A stretch of 64,000 nt of DNA from Pseudomonadota bacterium (GCA_029776255.1 JAKOTN010000026.1:124001-188000); one strand, 5' to 3'; shown: positions 19,388 through 28,805, numbered from the stretch's first letter. The notes: generated from the letters alone by a model not told the origin. A program made the numbers and translations.

Positions 19388-20536
19388 TCAATCCCCGGCC
19401 ACGGCGCGGCCGATCACCAGGCGCTGGATATCGTTGGCGCCTTCATAAATCTGGCAGACACGCACGTCGCGATAGATGCGTTCAACCGGAAAATCGCTGA
19501 CGTAGCCATAGCCGCCGAGAATCTGAATGGCGTCGGAGCAGACTTTCTCGGCCACTTCGGAAGCGAACATCTTGGCCATCGACGCCTCTTTCAGGCACGG
19601 TTTGCCGGCATCCTTGAACGTGGCGGCCCGCCAGACCAGCAAGCGGGCGGCATCGATCTGGGTCGCCATGTCGGCGAGGCGGAAACTCACCGCCTGATGC
19701 TCGATGATCGGCTTGCCGAAGGTTTGCCGGTCCTTGGCGTATCGCACCGCGCACTCGAAGGCGGCGCGCGCCATGCCCACCGATTGCGCGGCGATGCCGA
19801 TGCGCCCGGCCTCGAGGTTGGACAACGCGATACGGTAGCCGTCGCCTTCCTTGCCGAGCAGACAGGAAGCGGGTATCCGACAGTCCTCGAAAAGAATTTG
19901 CGCGGTATCGGAGGCGTGCTGCCCCATTTTCTCCTCGAGGCGGGCGACAACATAACCCGGCGTATCGGTCGGCACCAGGAAACAGGAAATCCCTTTCTTG
20001 CCGGCGGCCTTGTCGGTGACGGCGAAAACGATCGCCACCTGTGCGTATTTGCCGGTGGTGATGAACTGCTTGACACCGTTGAGAACGAAGTAATCGCCGT
20101 CGCTGCCCTTGACACGGTCGGCACGGGTGGTGATCGCCGCCGCATCGGAGCCGGTATGCGGCTCGGTCAGGCAGAAGCAGCCCAGCATTTCGCCACGTGC
20201 CAGCGGTTTCAGCCAGGTTTCCTTCTGCGCGTCGCTACCGTATTTCATGGTGATGCCGCAGGCCAGCGAGTTCTGGACACTGACGATGGTCGACGTCGCG
20301 CCGTCGCCAGCGGCAATTTCTTCGAGCACCAGCACCAGCGACATATAGTCCATGCCGGCGCCGCCCCACTGCTCGGGAACGACCATGCCCAGCGCCCCCA
20401 GGTCGCCGAGTTCGCGCAGTGCCTCGGCCGGAAACGTGTGCTGCCGATCCCACTCGCCGGCGAAAGGGGCGAGACGCTCCTGGGCGAACTCGCGCAGCGA
20501 ATCGCGGATCATTTCCTGTTCCTGAGTCAAGATCAT
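19388..20536 (-). CDS. Acyl-CoA dehydrogenase (short/medium-chain type)
   Basis: A 382-residue FAD-dependent acyl-CoA dehydrogenase. Motifs: CFCLTEPHTGSDAAA (FAD/substrate loop), GVKQFITTGKYA, DRQTFGKPI, and the catalytic base Glu365 in QIYEGANDIQR, the position used by short/medium-chain enzymes. It donates electrons to ETF. The ATG overlaps the stop of the EamA permease by 3-4 nt. In an operon with isovaleryl-CoA dehydrogenase, a role in branched-chain or short-chain acyl-CoA oxidation is inferred. Confidence 0.92.
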   Translation of the reverse strand: MILTQEQEMIRDSLREFAQERLAPFAGEWDRQHTFPAEALRELGDLGALGMVVPEQWGGAGMDYMSLVLVLEEIAAGDGATSTIVSVQNSLACGITMKYGSDAQKETWLKPLARGEMLGCFCLTEPHTGSDAAAITTRADRVKGSDGDYFVLNGVKQFITTGKYAQVAIVFAVTDKAAGKKGISCFLVPTDTPGYVVARLEEKMGQHASDTAQILFEDCRIPASCLLGKEGDGYRIALSNLEAGRIGIAAQSVGMARAAFECAVRYAKDRQTFGKPIIEHQAVSFRLADMATQIDAARLLVWRAATFKDAGKPCLKEASMAKMFASEVAEKVCSDAIQILGGYGYVSDFPVERIYRDVRVCQIYEGANDIQRLVIGRAVAGD

Positions 20537-21471
20537 GCCGTTTTCTCCTTGCTGTTGAGGCCGGTCGCGAGACGCGCACCGGCGTGATTGGTGAGGATGA
20601 CGCCGGCGATCACCAGCGCGCCGCCGGCAAGCACCGCGACGTCGAGTCGCTCGTCGAGCAAAAGCGCGCCGAGCAACACGGCGCTGACCGGCACCACGTT
20701 GATGAACGCGCCGGCTCGCGTCGCGCCGATGCGCCGCACCGCCTCGGCGTACCAGGTAAAGCCGATGGCGGTGCCGAAGATACCGAGAAAGACGATGGCG
20801 CTCGTGCCTTGCCAAGTCAGCGCCGACAGCGAGAACAGCGAACCGTGCGCCAGCGCGGCGACGGTCAGCATCAACCAGCCGGTCACACTGGCGCCGAAAG
20901 TCATCGCCAGTGGCGACAGCGACCGGGTAGCGCGTCGGCCGACGAAAGTATAAACCGCCCACAGTAGACTGCAGCCGACGATCAGCCATTCACCGATGCC
21001 GACCCGGCCGTCGATCAACAAGGCAGGCTGACCGTTGGTCACCACCAACAGGCAGCCAAACATCGCCAGGGCGATGCCGACGCCTTTCAAGGTGGACATC
21101 GCGGCGCCGAAGAACAGCCAGTCACTGGCGGCGATCACCGCTGGCGTCAGCGCCACCACCAGCGCACCGCGACCCGCCTCGATGAGTTGCATGCCATACA
21201 GGAAACAAATGTTGTAGAGAAAAATGCCGCTGGCGCCCAGTGCCGCGAGGGTCCGCCACTGCCCGAACGACCAGCGCGGCCAACCTTCTCGAGCCACGAG
21301 AATCCCGCCGAGCGCCAGCGCGGCGAGCAGGAAGCGCCAGCTCGCCACCGCCAGCGGCGACGCCTCGCCGACGGCAACGCGCCCGGCGATCCACGTCGCT
21401 CCCCAGATCAGCGCCGTGGCAACCAGTTTGAGGTAAGTCGCCGGCAACGCCGTGGCGCGTTCAGGCGGCAT
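20533..21471 (-). CDS. EamA-family (DMT) permease
   Basis: A 312-residue polytopic membrane protein with two EamA repeats (five helices each): WGATWIAGRVAVGEASPL in the first half and the conserved WYAEAVRRIGATRAGAFINVVPVSAVLLGAL pattern in the second. Drug/metabolite superfamily members export amino acids or metabolites. No substrate can be read from sequence. It lies inside the acyl-CoA operon, overlapping the dehydrogenase start and 18 nt after the GNAT-carbonic anhydrase gene, so export of a pathway product is possible but unproven. Confidence 0.9.
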   Translation of the reverse strand: MPPERATALPATYLKLVATALIWGATWIAGRVAVGEASPLAVASWRFLLAALALGGILVAREGWPRWSFGQWRTLAALGASGIFLYNICFLYGMQLIEAGRGALVVALTPAVIAASDWLFFGAAMSTLKGVGIALAMFGCLLVVTNGQPALLIDGRVGIGEWLIVGCSLLWAVYTFVGRRATRSLSPLAMTFGASVTGWLMLTVAALAHGSLFSLSALTWQGTSAIVFLGIFGTAIGFTWYAEAVRRIGATRAGAFINVVPVSAVLLGALLLDERLDVAVLAGGALVIAGVILTNHAGARLATGLNSKEKTA

Positions 21472-21489
21472 GCGTTTCGGCGGTGGCCA

Positions 21490-22629
21490 TCAACGCAGCG
21501 TCTCGAGCGCGGCGAGATACGCCGACAGCAAGTCGTCCGCGCGGTGCACGGTAAAACCGAGGTCGCGCATCAGGCCATCCTTCAGGCCGTAGATCCAGCC
21601 ATGAACGGTCAGCGGCTGCCCGCGCCGCCAAGCGTCCTGAACGACGAAAGTCTGGCAGACGTTGGCCACCTGTTCCAGCACGTTCAATTCGCAGAGGCGA
21701 TCATGGCGCTTGTCCGCCGGCAACGCGTCGACCAGCGCCAGATGCTTTTCATGCACGTCGATCACGTGCCGCAACCAGATATCGACCAGACCGACACGAT
21801 CGCGCTTGAGCGCCGCCTTGACACCGCCACAACCGTAATGGCCGACAACCATCACGTGCCGGACCTTGAGCACATCGACGGCGAACTGAATCACCGACAG
21901 ACAGTTGAGATCGGTATGGACAACGACATTGGCGACATTGCGATGAACGAAGACCTCGCCCGGCAACAGGCCGACGATCTCGTTGGCCGGCACCCGCGAA
22001 TCCGAACAGCCGATCCAGAGATAAGCCGGCGCCTGCAAACGCGACAAGCGGAGAAAATACTGCGGATCGACCTCCTGCATGCGGCCTGACCAGGCGCGGT
22101 TGAAATCGAAGAGGTGAAACAGGTTCTCGTTGGCCACTTCTTCCTCGGACCAGTTTTGCAGATCCAGAGCAAGGAACATCGTGCCTTCGATCGGCGTCTG
22201 GTAATAGGCCGGCGTCTCCTTGAAGCCAAGCTCGCGATACAGACGCACGGCGACGCGCATCGCCGGCAGGGTGTCGAGCAGCAATTTGCGGTAGCCGATT
22301 TCCTTGGCGGCCTTGATTACCGCCAACGCCAGTTCGAGACCGATGCCGAAACCACGTTGCCGCGGCTCGACATATAAGCGTTTCATTTCGCAGAGATTAT
22401 CCGAAAATGGCCGCAATCCGACGCAACCGGCCGGCAGGCCATCGCGTTCAGCATAAAACAAGCGCCCCTCGGGCGCCGCATAGGCCCCGGGCAAGGAGGC
22501 CATTTCTTCATCGAAATTTTGGAACGACAAATCCACGCCCAGCCAGGCGGCGTAGTTGCGGAAAAATTGCCGGACATGTTCGATTTCGGCCGTGTCGTCG
22601 GCGTTCAGCAGGCGGAGTGTGCAACTCAT
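21490..22629 (-). CDS. GNAT acetyltransferase-beta carbonic anhydrase fusion
   Basis: One uninterrupted 379-residue frame. Residues 1-157 are a GNAT N-acetyltransferase (LYVEPRQRGFGIGLELA acetyl-CoA loop, LYRELGFKETPAYY). Residues 169-379 are a beta-class carbonic anhydrase very like E. coli Can. Zinc ligands and catalytic dyad are present: Cys208 and Asp210 (CSDSR), His264 and Cys267 (HYGCGG). It interconverts CO2 and bicarbonate. The domains are joined by only about ten residues (NWSEEEVANE). An internal GTG (codon 165, 22135-22137) preceded by GAGGAA could start a free carbonic anhydrase. It sits between ivd and the EamA gene. Confidence 0.88.
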   Translation of the reverse strand: MSCTLRLLNADDTAEIEHVRQFFRNYAAWLGVDLSFQNFDEEMASLPGAYAAPEGRLFYAERDGLPAGCVGLRPFSDNLCEMKRLYVEPRQRGFGIGLELALAVIKAAKEIGYRKLLLDTLPAMRVAVRLYRELGFKETPAYYQTPIEGTMFLALDLQNWSEEEVANENLFHLFDFNRAWSGRMQEVDPQYFLRLSRLQAPAYLWIGCSDSRVPANEIVGLLPGEVFVHRNVANVVVHTDLNCLSVIQFAVDVLKVRHVMVVGHYGCGGVKAALKRDRVGLVDIWLRHVIDVHEKHLALVDALPADKRHDRLCELNVLEQVANVCQTFVVQDAWRRGQPLTVHGWIYGLKDGLMRDLGFTVHRADDLLSAYLAALETLR

Positions 22630-22643
22630 GATGTCTTGTGGAT

Positions 22644-23807
22644 TCAAAGGGTTTCGGCGAACAGCTCGCGGCCGATCAGCATGCGGCGGATTTCGGACGT
22701 TCCGGCGCCGATTTCGTAAAGCTTGGCATCGCGCCACAGGCGACCGGCGGGATAATCGTTGATATAGCCGTTGCCGCCAAGCGTCTGGATTGCCTCGCCG
22801 GCCATCCAGGTCGCCCTCTCGGCGGCATGAAGAATGGCGCCGGCGGCGTCCTTGCGCGTCGTCTCGCCGCGGTCGCAGGCCTGCCCGACGGCATACACGT
22901 GCGCGCGGCACACGTTGTACGTGGTGTACATGTCGGCGATCTTGCCCTGCATCAACTGAAACTCGCCGATCGCCTGACCGAACTGCCGGCGGTCGTGCAG
23001 GTAAGGCAGCACCAGATCCAGCGCCGCGGCCATGATGCCCAGCGGGCCACCGGCCAGCACGGCGCGCTCGTAATCGAGACCGCTCATCAGTACGCGCACA
23101 CCGCCGTTGATCTCGCCGAGCACATTGTCCACCGGCACCGGGCAATCGTCGAAAAACAGCGGATAGGTGTTCGAACCGCGCATGCCGAGCTTGTCGAGCT
23201 TGGCGCCGCAGGAGAAACCCGGCATTCCTTTTTCGACGATGAAGGCGGTGATGCCTTTCGCGCCGGCATGGCTGTCGGTCTTGGCATAGACCACCAGGGT
23301 ATCGGCGTCGCCGCCGTTGGTGATCCACATCTTGCCACCATCGAGCCGGAAGTGGTCACCGTGACGCACGGCGCGCAACCGCATCCCGACAACATCCGAG
23401 CCGGCGTTGGCCTCGGACATCGCCAGCGCGCCGACGTGCTCGCCGGAAATCAGTTTGGGCAGGAACTTGTCGCGTTGCGCGGCCGTGCCATTGCGCCGAA
23501 TCTGGTTCACGCACAGGTTGGCGTGCGCGCCATAGGACAAAGCCACGCTTGCGGATGCCCGCGACAGCTCTTCCATGGCGATGATATGTGCCAGATAGCC
23601 GAGACCGCTGCCGCCGTACGCCTCCTCGACGGTGATTCCGAGCAAGCCCATGTCACCGAGTTTGCGCCACAGGTCGGCGGGAAAAAGGTTGTCGCGATCG
23701 ATGGCCTCGGCACGCGGCGCGATCTCGGTGGCGGCAAAAGCGCGCACGCTGGCGCGCAGCATGTCGATGGTTTCCCCGTGCGCGAAGCCGAGACAGCGAT
23801 AGTCCAT
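22644..23807 (-). CDS. ivd: Isovaleryl-CoA dehydrogenase
   Basis: A 387-residue acyl-CoA dehydrogenase of leucine catabolism that oxidises isovaleryl-CoA to 3-methylcrotonyl-CoA. The isovaleryl-specific catalytic base is in the family's unusual place, Glu247 in [16 protein letters not shown]. The usual C-terminal glutamate site reads YEIGAGTSE instead. FAD motifs [12 protein letters not shown] and [11 protein letters not shown] are intact. The ATG at 23805-23807 has AAGGAG 8 nt upstream, and a GTG one codon earlier is less well spaced. No other leucine-pathway (liu) genes are in the window. Directly upstream is a thioesterase remnant. Confidence 0.93.
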   Translation of the reverse strand: MDYRCLGFAHGETIDMLRASVRAFAATEIAPRAEAIDRDNLFPADLWRKLGDMGLLGITVEEAYGGSGLGYLAHIIAMEELSRASASVALSYGAHANLCVNQIRRNGTAAQRDKFLPKLISGEHVGALAMSEANAGSDVVGMRLRAVRHGDHFRLDGGKMWITNGGDADTLVVYAKTDSHAGAKGITAFIVEKGMPGFSCGAKLDKLGMRGSNTYPLFFDDCPVPVDNVLGEINGGVRVLMSGLDYERAVLAGGPLGIMAAALDLVLPYLHDRRQFGQAIGEFQLMQGKIADMYTTYNVCRAHVYAVGQACDRGETTRKDAAGAILHAAERATWMAGEAIQTLGGNGYINDYPAGRLWRDAKLYEIGAGTSEIRRMLIGRELFAETL

Positions 23808-23828
23808 CACCTTGACTCCTTCGATGTT

Positions 23829-24032
23829 CTAGCGGACGTGTTTCTTTTTTTCACACACGGCGATGTTCGTCCGCTGCATGACCGCATCAAGCGCTTTTTT
23901 GCCGTGATTGACCGCGAACACTTCGGCATGGGTGACGACCAGGGTGCGACCATGGCGGACCACCGACCCCTCTGCGATCAGTAACCGCCCCTCGGCGGGC
24001 GCCAGCAGACCGAGCTTGCACGCTTGTATCGA
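23829..24032 (-). pseudogene. C-terminal remnant of a PaaI-type hotdog thioesterase
   Basis: A 67-codon open stretch ending in TAG, with no usable start codon near its beginning and an in-frame TAG just upstream (24033-24035). The translation contains LLAPAEGRLLIAEGSVVR and GRTLVVTHAEVFAVNHGKKA, the typical second half of a PaaI-like hotdog domain. The first half, with the catalytic Asp/Glu helix, is absent. The bases upstream up to the next gene at 24187 do not encode it in any frame I can read. It lies 21 nt before ivd on the same strand, so it was probably the first gene of the operon and lost its 5' part by deletion. Confidence 0.7.
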
Positions 24033-24186
24033 CTATCGGCACGCGGGTTTCCGCCGAGTGGCCCGTGGCGGATCGCGTGTAAAATGCAGCGATCCAGAGG
24101 CTGTCGAAGGCCAACCGACGAGCGTGTAGTTTATCGGTTTCGAGGCTTTTTACAATAATCCACCATCCACCGCGAGCACCCGCCAG

Positions 24187-25254
24187 ATGCTGCCCGTTTA
24201 TCCCTTCGCCACACCGCCCGCCGCCGCGGAAACCGTCGAGGTCGTACCGGGCGTTCTTTGGCTGCGCATGCCGCTGCCTTTCGCGCTCGATCATATCAAT
24301 CTGTGGCTGCTCGCCGACCACGACGGCTGGACGATCGTCGATACCGGCTTCTCGCTCGACGCGGTCAAGGCATGCTGGCAGACAATACTCGCCGGTCTGG
24401 CGACAACGGCCGTCGGCGGACGCATCTCGCGGATCCTCGTCACCCACTTTCACCCCGATCACCTCGGACTTGCCGCCTGGCTGCAAGAACGCACTGGCGC
24501 GCCGGTGCTGATGACACAAGGCGAATACCTGACCGCTCATGCCGTCTGGAACGAAATCGGTGGCCACGGCAATCGGCCGATGCTGCGGCAATTTCGCGCC
24601 CACGGGCTTGATGAAGCCCGCTGTGCCGCTCTCGAAGCCCGTAGCGGCACCTATAACCGCGGCGTGCCGACGCTGCCCACCGATTACCGCCGCCTATTCG
24701 CCGACGACGAACTGAGCATCGGCCCGCACCGCTGGCAAGTGCGTGTCGGTTTCGGCCACTCGCCCGAACATGCCTCGCTTTACTGCGCCGCGCTCGGTGT
24801 GCTGATTTCCGGCGACATGCTGCTGCCGAAGATTTCGACCAACATCAGCGTTTTCGCCGTGACGCCGCGCGCCGATTCGCTGGCCGATTACTTGCGCTCG
24901 ATCGACCGCTATCTCGACTTACCGGCGACAACCTTGGTGCTGCCCTCGCACGGACTGCCCTTCCAAGGCATTGCCGCGCGGGTGCAGGCCCTGCACGCCC
25001 ATCACGCGGAGCGGCTGGCGCTGCTCGAAGCGCACTGCGCGACCCCGCGCAGCGCCGCGGAATTGCTGGCCACGCTTTTCCCGCGCGAGCTCGACACTCA
25101 TCAAACGATGTTCGCCATGGGCGAAGCGATCGCCCATCTCAACCGGCTGGAATACGGCGGTCGCCTCAAGCGGATCGCGGACGGGGAACCGATCCGCTTT
25201 GTTCAACGCGACGGTCTTGAGCAAGCACTGGGTCAAGCAGGAGAAATCGCATGA
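24187..25254 (+). CDS. Metallo-beta-lactamase fold hydrolase
   Basis: A 355-residue MBL-fold protein. Metal ligands are His87, His89, Asp91 and His92 in THFHPDHLG, preceded by the family Asp in IVDTGF (51-55), and followed by GHSPEHASLYC and the late histidine in LVLPSHGLPF. The C-terminal 90 residues form a helical extension. Substrate is unknown. Glyoxalase II- and thioesterase-like members are related. Its TGA overlaps the phaC start by 4 nt (ATGA), so the two proteins are co-translated and a link to acyl-CoA or polyhydroxyalkanoate metabolism is likely. Confidence 0.88.
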   Translation: MLPVYPFATPPAAAETVEVVPGVLWLRMPLPFALDHINLWLLADHDGWTIVDTGFSLDAVKACWQTILAGLATTAVGGRISRILVTHFHPDHLGLAAWLQERTGAPVLMTQGEYLTAHAVWNEIGGHGNRPMLRQFRAHGLDEARCAALEARSGTYNRGVPTLPTDYRRLFADDELSIGPHRWQVRVGFGHSPEHASLYCAALGVLISGDMLLPKISTNISVFAVTPRADSLADYLRSIDRYLDLPATTLVLPSHGLPFQGIAARVQALHAHHAERLALLEAHCATPRSAAELLATLFPRELDTHQTMFAMGEAIAHLNRLEYGGRLKRIADGEPIRFVQRDGLEQALGQAGEIA

Positions 25255-26972
25255 AGAACGTCTTACCGGACAGTGCGGAAATCGCCGAAATCCATGCGGA
25301 AGTTGCCCAACGCGCGTCGCGATTGTTGACCCGGTACATCAAGCGGCGGGCCAGGGAAGGGTTGCGCGTGCCGGCCGAGGAACTGAGTGTCGCCAAGGCT
25401 TTCATGGATCTCTCCGCCCGCCTGCTGGCCAATCCCTTCCGGCTGGCCCGCGCGCAAATGGACCTGATGCGCGATCATTTCCTGCTTGTGCGGCAGTCGA
25501 TGCTCAAAACCATGGGCATTCCTCTTCGCGCCGTCGTCGATTCCGACCCCGACGATCCGCGCTTCCGTGACCACGCCTGGCAGGAAAACTTCGTTTTCGA
25601 TTTTCTTAAACAGTCGTATCTGATCACCGCCCGTCGTCTGAACGATGCCGTCGCTCAAGCCGACGGCCTCGATGCGGCGACCCACGCCACGGTCAGCGCG
25701 TACACCAAACGCTACCTGGACGCGCTGTCGCCAAGCAATTTCGCCTTGACCAACCCTGAAGTCCTGCGCGAAACCGTCGGCAGCAATGGCAAGAATCTGG
25801 TCAAGGGACTCAAGAATCTGCTCAAGGACCTGGAAGCCGCCGACGGCCGGCTCCAGTTCGGCGGTATCGCCGCCACGGAATGCCGACTCGGGCGGGATTT
25901 GGCTTGCACGCCCGGCAAAGTGGTGTTTGAGAACGAACTTCTACAGTTGATCCACTACGCGCCAAGCACCGCCCAACAGTTCAAGAGACCGCTGCTGATC
26001 GTCCCGCCGTGGACCAACAAGTATTATCTTCTCGACCTGCGCAAGGACAATTCCCTGGTCAAATGGGCCACCGACCAAGGATTCACCACCTTCATCGTCA
26101 GTTGGGCAAACCCGGACGAGACGCTCGCGCGCAAGACTTTCGACGACTATCTGAAGGATGGCGCGCTGGTGGCCATCAAGGCCGTGCAACAGGCCAGCGG
26201 CGCCAGAAAAATCCACCTCGCCGCCTATTGTCTGGGCGGACCGCTGCTGATGGCGACGCTGGCTTACATGGCCGCGAGGCGAGACTACCGCGCCGCCTCG
26301 GCAACCTTCCTGGCCAGCACGCTCGATCATTCCGATGGCGCGAACCCGGAAATCGCCGACGCGTTCGGCGGACAGCGCGCGGGGGATCTGATCTGGTCCT
26401 TCGTGGTCGATAACTACCTGCTCGGCAAGGACGCTTTCCCGAGCGATTTACTGTACTGGCATGCCGATGCGATGCGCCTGCCGGAAGCCATGCACGCGTT
26501 CTACCTCGAACATTTCCGGCGCGGCGACAAACTGCGGCAGCCGGGTGGACTGACACTGGCCGGCATCGCCATCGATGTCGCCAAGGTCAAGGTGCCTTGC
26601 TATTTTGTTTCGACCGTCGACGATCAGATCGCGCCGTGGCAAAACGGCTACCGCAACACACGCCTGCCGGGGGGCCCAGTGCGTTTCGTTCTCGGCGGTT
26701 CCGGCCACATCGCCGGCATTGTCAATCCGCCCGCCCAGGCCCGCCACGGCTATTGGACCAACGACGCCTTGCCGGAACAGGCCGACGCCTTCCTGGCAAA
26801 CGCAACCCGTCACGGCGGCTCCTGGTGGACCGACTGGCGCGAATGGCTGCGCGGACAAGCCGACGGCGAATTGCTGGTCGACGCCCGTCAACCTGGCGCC
26901 GCGCCCCTGACGGTAATCGAGAACGCACCCGGCCGCTACGCCGCCCGACCTTCCCAAGCCGCGGCGGATTGA
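25251..26972 (+). CDS. phaC: Class I poly(3-hydroxyalkanoate) synthase
   Basis: A 573-residue PhaC that polymerises 3-hydroxyacyl-CoA on the granule surface. An N-terminal helical domain (1-210) precedes the alpha/beta-hydrolase core. Catalytic residues: Cys327 in AYCLGG, Asp458 in STVDDQIAPW and His486 in GGSGHIAGI. The usual box is G-x-C-x-G-G, but the first glycine is Ala here. The Cys-to-Asp interval is 131 residues, about 30 shorter than in Cupriavidus necator (319 to 480), which indicates a reduced lid region. No phaA, phaB or phasin gene is adjacent. It starts in the stop of the MBL gene. Confidence 0.93.
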   Translation: MKNVLPDSAEIAEIHAEVAQRASRLLTRYIKRRAREGLRVPAEELSVAKAFMDLSARLLANPFRLARAQMDLMRDHFLLVRQSMLKTMGIPLRAVVDSDPDDPRFRDHAWQENFVFDFLKQSYLITARRLNDAVAQADGLDAATHATVSAYTKRYLDALSPSNFALTNPEVLRETVGSNGKNLVKGLKNLLKDLEAADGRLQFGGIAATECRLGRDLACTPGKVVFENELLQLIHYAPSTAQQFKRPLLIVPPWTNKYYLLDLRKDNSLVKWATDQGFTTFIVSWANPDETLARKTFDDYLKDGALVAIKAVQQASGARKIHLAAYCLGGPLLMATLAYMAARRDYRAASATFLASTLDHSDGANPEIADAFGGQRAGDLIWSFVVDNYLLGKDAFPSDLLYWHADAMRLPEAMHAFYLEHFRRGDKLRQPGGLTLAGIAIDVAKVKVPCYFVSTVDDQIAPWQNGYRNTRLPGGPVRFVLGGSGHIAGIVNPPAQARHGYWTNDALPEQADAFLANATRHGGSWWTDWREWLRGQADGELLVDARQPGAAPLTVIENAPGRYAARPSQAAAD

Positions 26973-27038
26973 ATCGCTCCTCCAGCCCACCGTTTTGGCC
27001 GCAACACCGCACGGCCCTTGGCGTAGAATGGCTGGACC

Positions 27039-28205
27039 ATGCGTTCGAGCGTACTACCCGATTACAGCGGCGGCGGCATCGTCAATCTGATGCAAAGCAT
27101 CGCCACGGCCTGTGGCAACACCGAAAAACGCTACCCGCCGCTGGCGGCGTTACCGGCAACGCAACTGGCTAAATCTAGACACGTCGTCCTGATCGTGGTC
27201 GACGGACTGGGTCAGCGCACGCTGACCAAGCATGCCGGCAGCCCGCACCTGCGACGACATCTGCTGGGCAGCATGACCTCCGTCTTCCCGTCGACCACCG
27301 CCAGCGCCATTCCGGTGTTCATGACCGGTCTGGCGCCCGCGCAACACGCATTGACGGGCTGGCACATGCACCTGCACGAGGTCGATCAAACCCTGGCCAT
27401 CCTGCCCCTCGTACCGCGCCACGGACCGGCGATCATCCCCCCGCCGGAATTGCCGCCCAAGCTGTTCGATCATCCGACGCTGTTTCAGACCCTGGATCGC
27501 GACGCGTGGGTCGTCGCGCCGCAAAGCATCGCCAACAGTGCTTTCAACACCTGGCACGCGCGCGGCGCCAACAGGCTGGCCTACGCCTCGCTGCCGGAAA
27601 TGTTCGGCGTGCTAGCGGAATTGCTCCTGGAGACGGCACGATCACGCTACATCTATGCGTATTTTCCCGACCTCGACAGCGTCGCCCATCACTTCGGAAC
27701 CGACAGCCGGCAAGCCATGCAAACCTTGAGCCAGTTCGATACGCTTTTCGGCGAACTGTTGTGCAAGCTGCGCGGTAGCGACACCTGGTTACTGGTCACC
27801 GCCGATCACGGATTCATCGATTCGCCAGGCCGGCACGTCATTTGCCTCGACGATCATCCACACCTCCAGACGCTGCTGTCGCGCCCGCTGTGCGGTGAGC
27901 GACGCGTGGCCTATTGTTACGTGGCGCCGGAAAACAAGGCGGCCTTCGAAACCTATATACGCCGTCATTTCGGCCGGGCGACCCACCTTTACGCCAGCGA
28001 ACGCCTTGTCGCCGCCGGCTGGTTCGGCCCGCCGCCTTACCATCCGCGTCTCGCGGCACGGATCGGCGACTACACGCTGGTCATGAAAGACAACTGGACG
28101 ATCAAGGATTGGCTCCCCGGCGAGAAGCATCACGCCATGCTTGGCGTTCACGGCGGCATCAGCGCCGGTGAAATGCGCGTACCACTCGTGGCGCTGCACG
28201 TCTGA
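27039..28205 (+). CDS. Alkaline-phosphatase-superfamily phosphodiesterase/pyrophosphatase
   Basis: A 388-residue protein of the type I phosphodiesterase/nucleotide pyrophosphatase family. Metal and nucleophile sites appear in order: Asp in VVDGLGQ, threonine nucleophile in FPSTTASA, Asp and His in FPDLDSVAHHFG, Asp-His in VTADHGF, and a final His in GVHGG. No signal peptide is visible, so a cytosolic location is likely. Substrate cannot be assigned. It is the first gene after phaC on the same strand with 66 nt between, and yajD follows 53 nt later. Confidence 0.87.
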   Translation: MRSSVLPDYSGGGIVNLMQSIATACGNTEKRYPPLAALPATQLAKSRHVVLIVVDGLGQRTLTKHAGSPHLRRHLLGSMTSVFPSTTASAIPVFMTGLAPAQHALTGWHMHLHEVDQTLAILPLVPRHGPAIIPPPELPPKLFDHPTLFQTLDRDAWVVAPQSIANSAFNTWHARGANRLAYASLPEMFGVLAELLLETARSRYIYAYFPDLDSVAHHFGTDSRQAMQTLSQFDTLFGELLCKLRGSDTWLLVTADHGFIDSPGRHVICLDDHPHLQTLLSRPLCGERRVAYCYVAPENKAAFETYIRRHFGRATHLYASERLVAAGWFGPPPYHPRLAARIGDYTLVMKDNWTIKDWLPGEKHHAMLGVHGGISAGEMRVPLVALHV

Positions 28206-28258
28206 AAACCCGTACGCCTTCGCCTGACTCGGTTATTGATTCCCAGGAGGATCACACC

Positions 28259-28642
28259 ATGGCCAACGACGCGACCAGAACCGAAAAAACCGATCACCTG
28301 ATCGCCGAGGCTGTCCGCAACCGCCAGTCCCGTGAATCCGGTTATCGCGAACGGGCCTTGAAGATCCATCCGTGGATCTGCGGCCGTTGCGCCCGCGAAT
28401 TCACTCGCCAGAATCTGCGTGAACTCACCGTCCACCACCGCGACCACAACCACGACAACAACCCCGGCGACGGTAGCAACTGGGAATTGTTATGTCTTTA
28501 CTGCCACGACAATGAACATGCCAGACAACTCGACGCTGCCGCGGCTCGCCAGGCCGGTGTCAACTCACGTCACGATCATGGCCCTGCGGCCGCGACCGCG
28601 AAACCCTTTGCCAACCTGCAGGACCTGTTGAAGCGTAACTGA
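28259..28642 (+). CDS. yajD: YajD family HNH nuclease
   Basis: A 127-residue HNH protein closely matching E. coli YajD (ESGYRERALKIHPWICGRC, LRELTVHHRDHNHDNNP, GSNWELLCLYCHDNEH). The zinc-binding cysteines (CGRC and CLYC) and the catalytic His pair (VHHRDH) are present. The E. coli function is unsettled. The start has a strong CAGGAGG 9 nt upstream. The N-terminus is about 20 residues longer than in E. coli. Not linked to a restriction system here. Confidence 0.93.
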   Translation: MANDATRTEKTDHLIAEAVRNRQSRESGYRERALKIHPWICGRCAREFTRQNLRELTVHHRDHNHDNNPGDGSNWELLCLYCHDNEHARQLDAAAARQAGVNSRHDHGPAAATAKPFANLQDLLKRN

Positions 28643-28805
28643 CTTAAAAGGAAATCGCGGAAAACACTCCTTTCTTTCCAGCACGCATCATCGCCTGATT
28701 TGAGGCACAATCCGGTTTTCTGGAACAAGCGCTCGTCAGCCGACCGCGTTCATCATTGTTTCGGGCAATCGCCTGTTGACACCCCCGGTGTTCGGAATCG
28801 AAAAC

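Noticed and set aside
22638-23984. 448-codon plus-strand frame opposite ivd
   Set aside because: Antisense shadow of isovaleryl-CoA dehydrogenase with no motif of its own.
23887-24603. 238-codon minus-strand frame over the MBL gene start
   Set aside because: No protein signature and it crosses the intergenic region. The real minus-strand signal is the thioesterase stub in a different frame.
28259-28642. HNH protein as part of a restriction or homing element
   Set aside because: Clear YajD orthologue with housekeeping neighbours and no intron or methylase.
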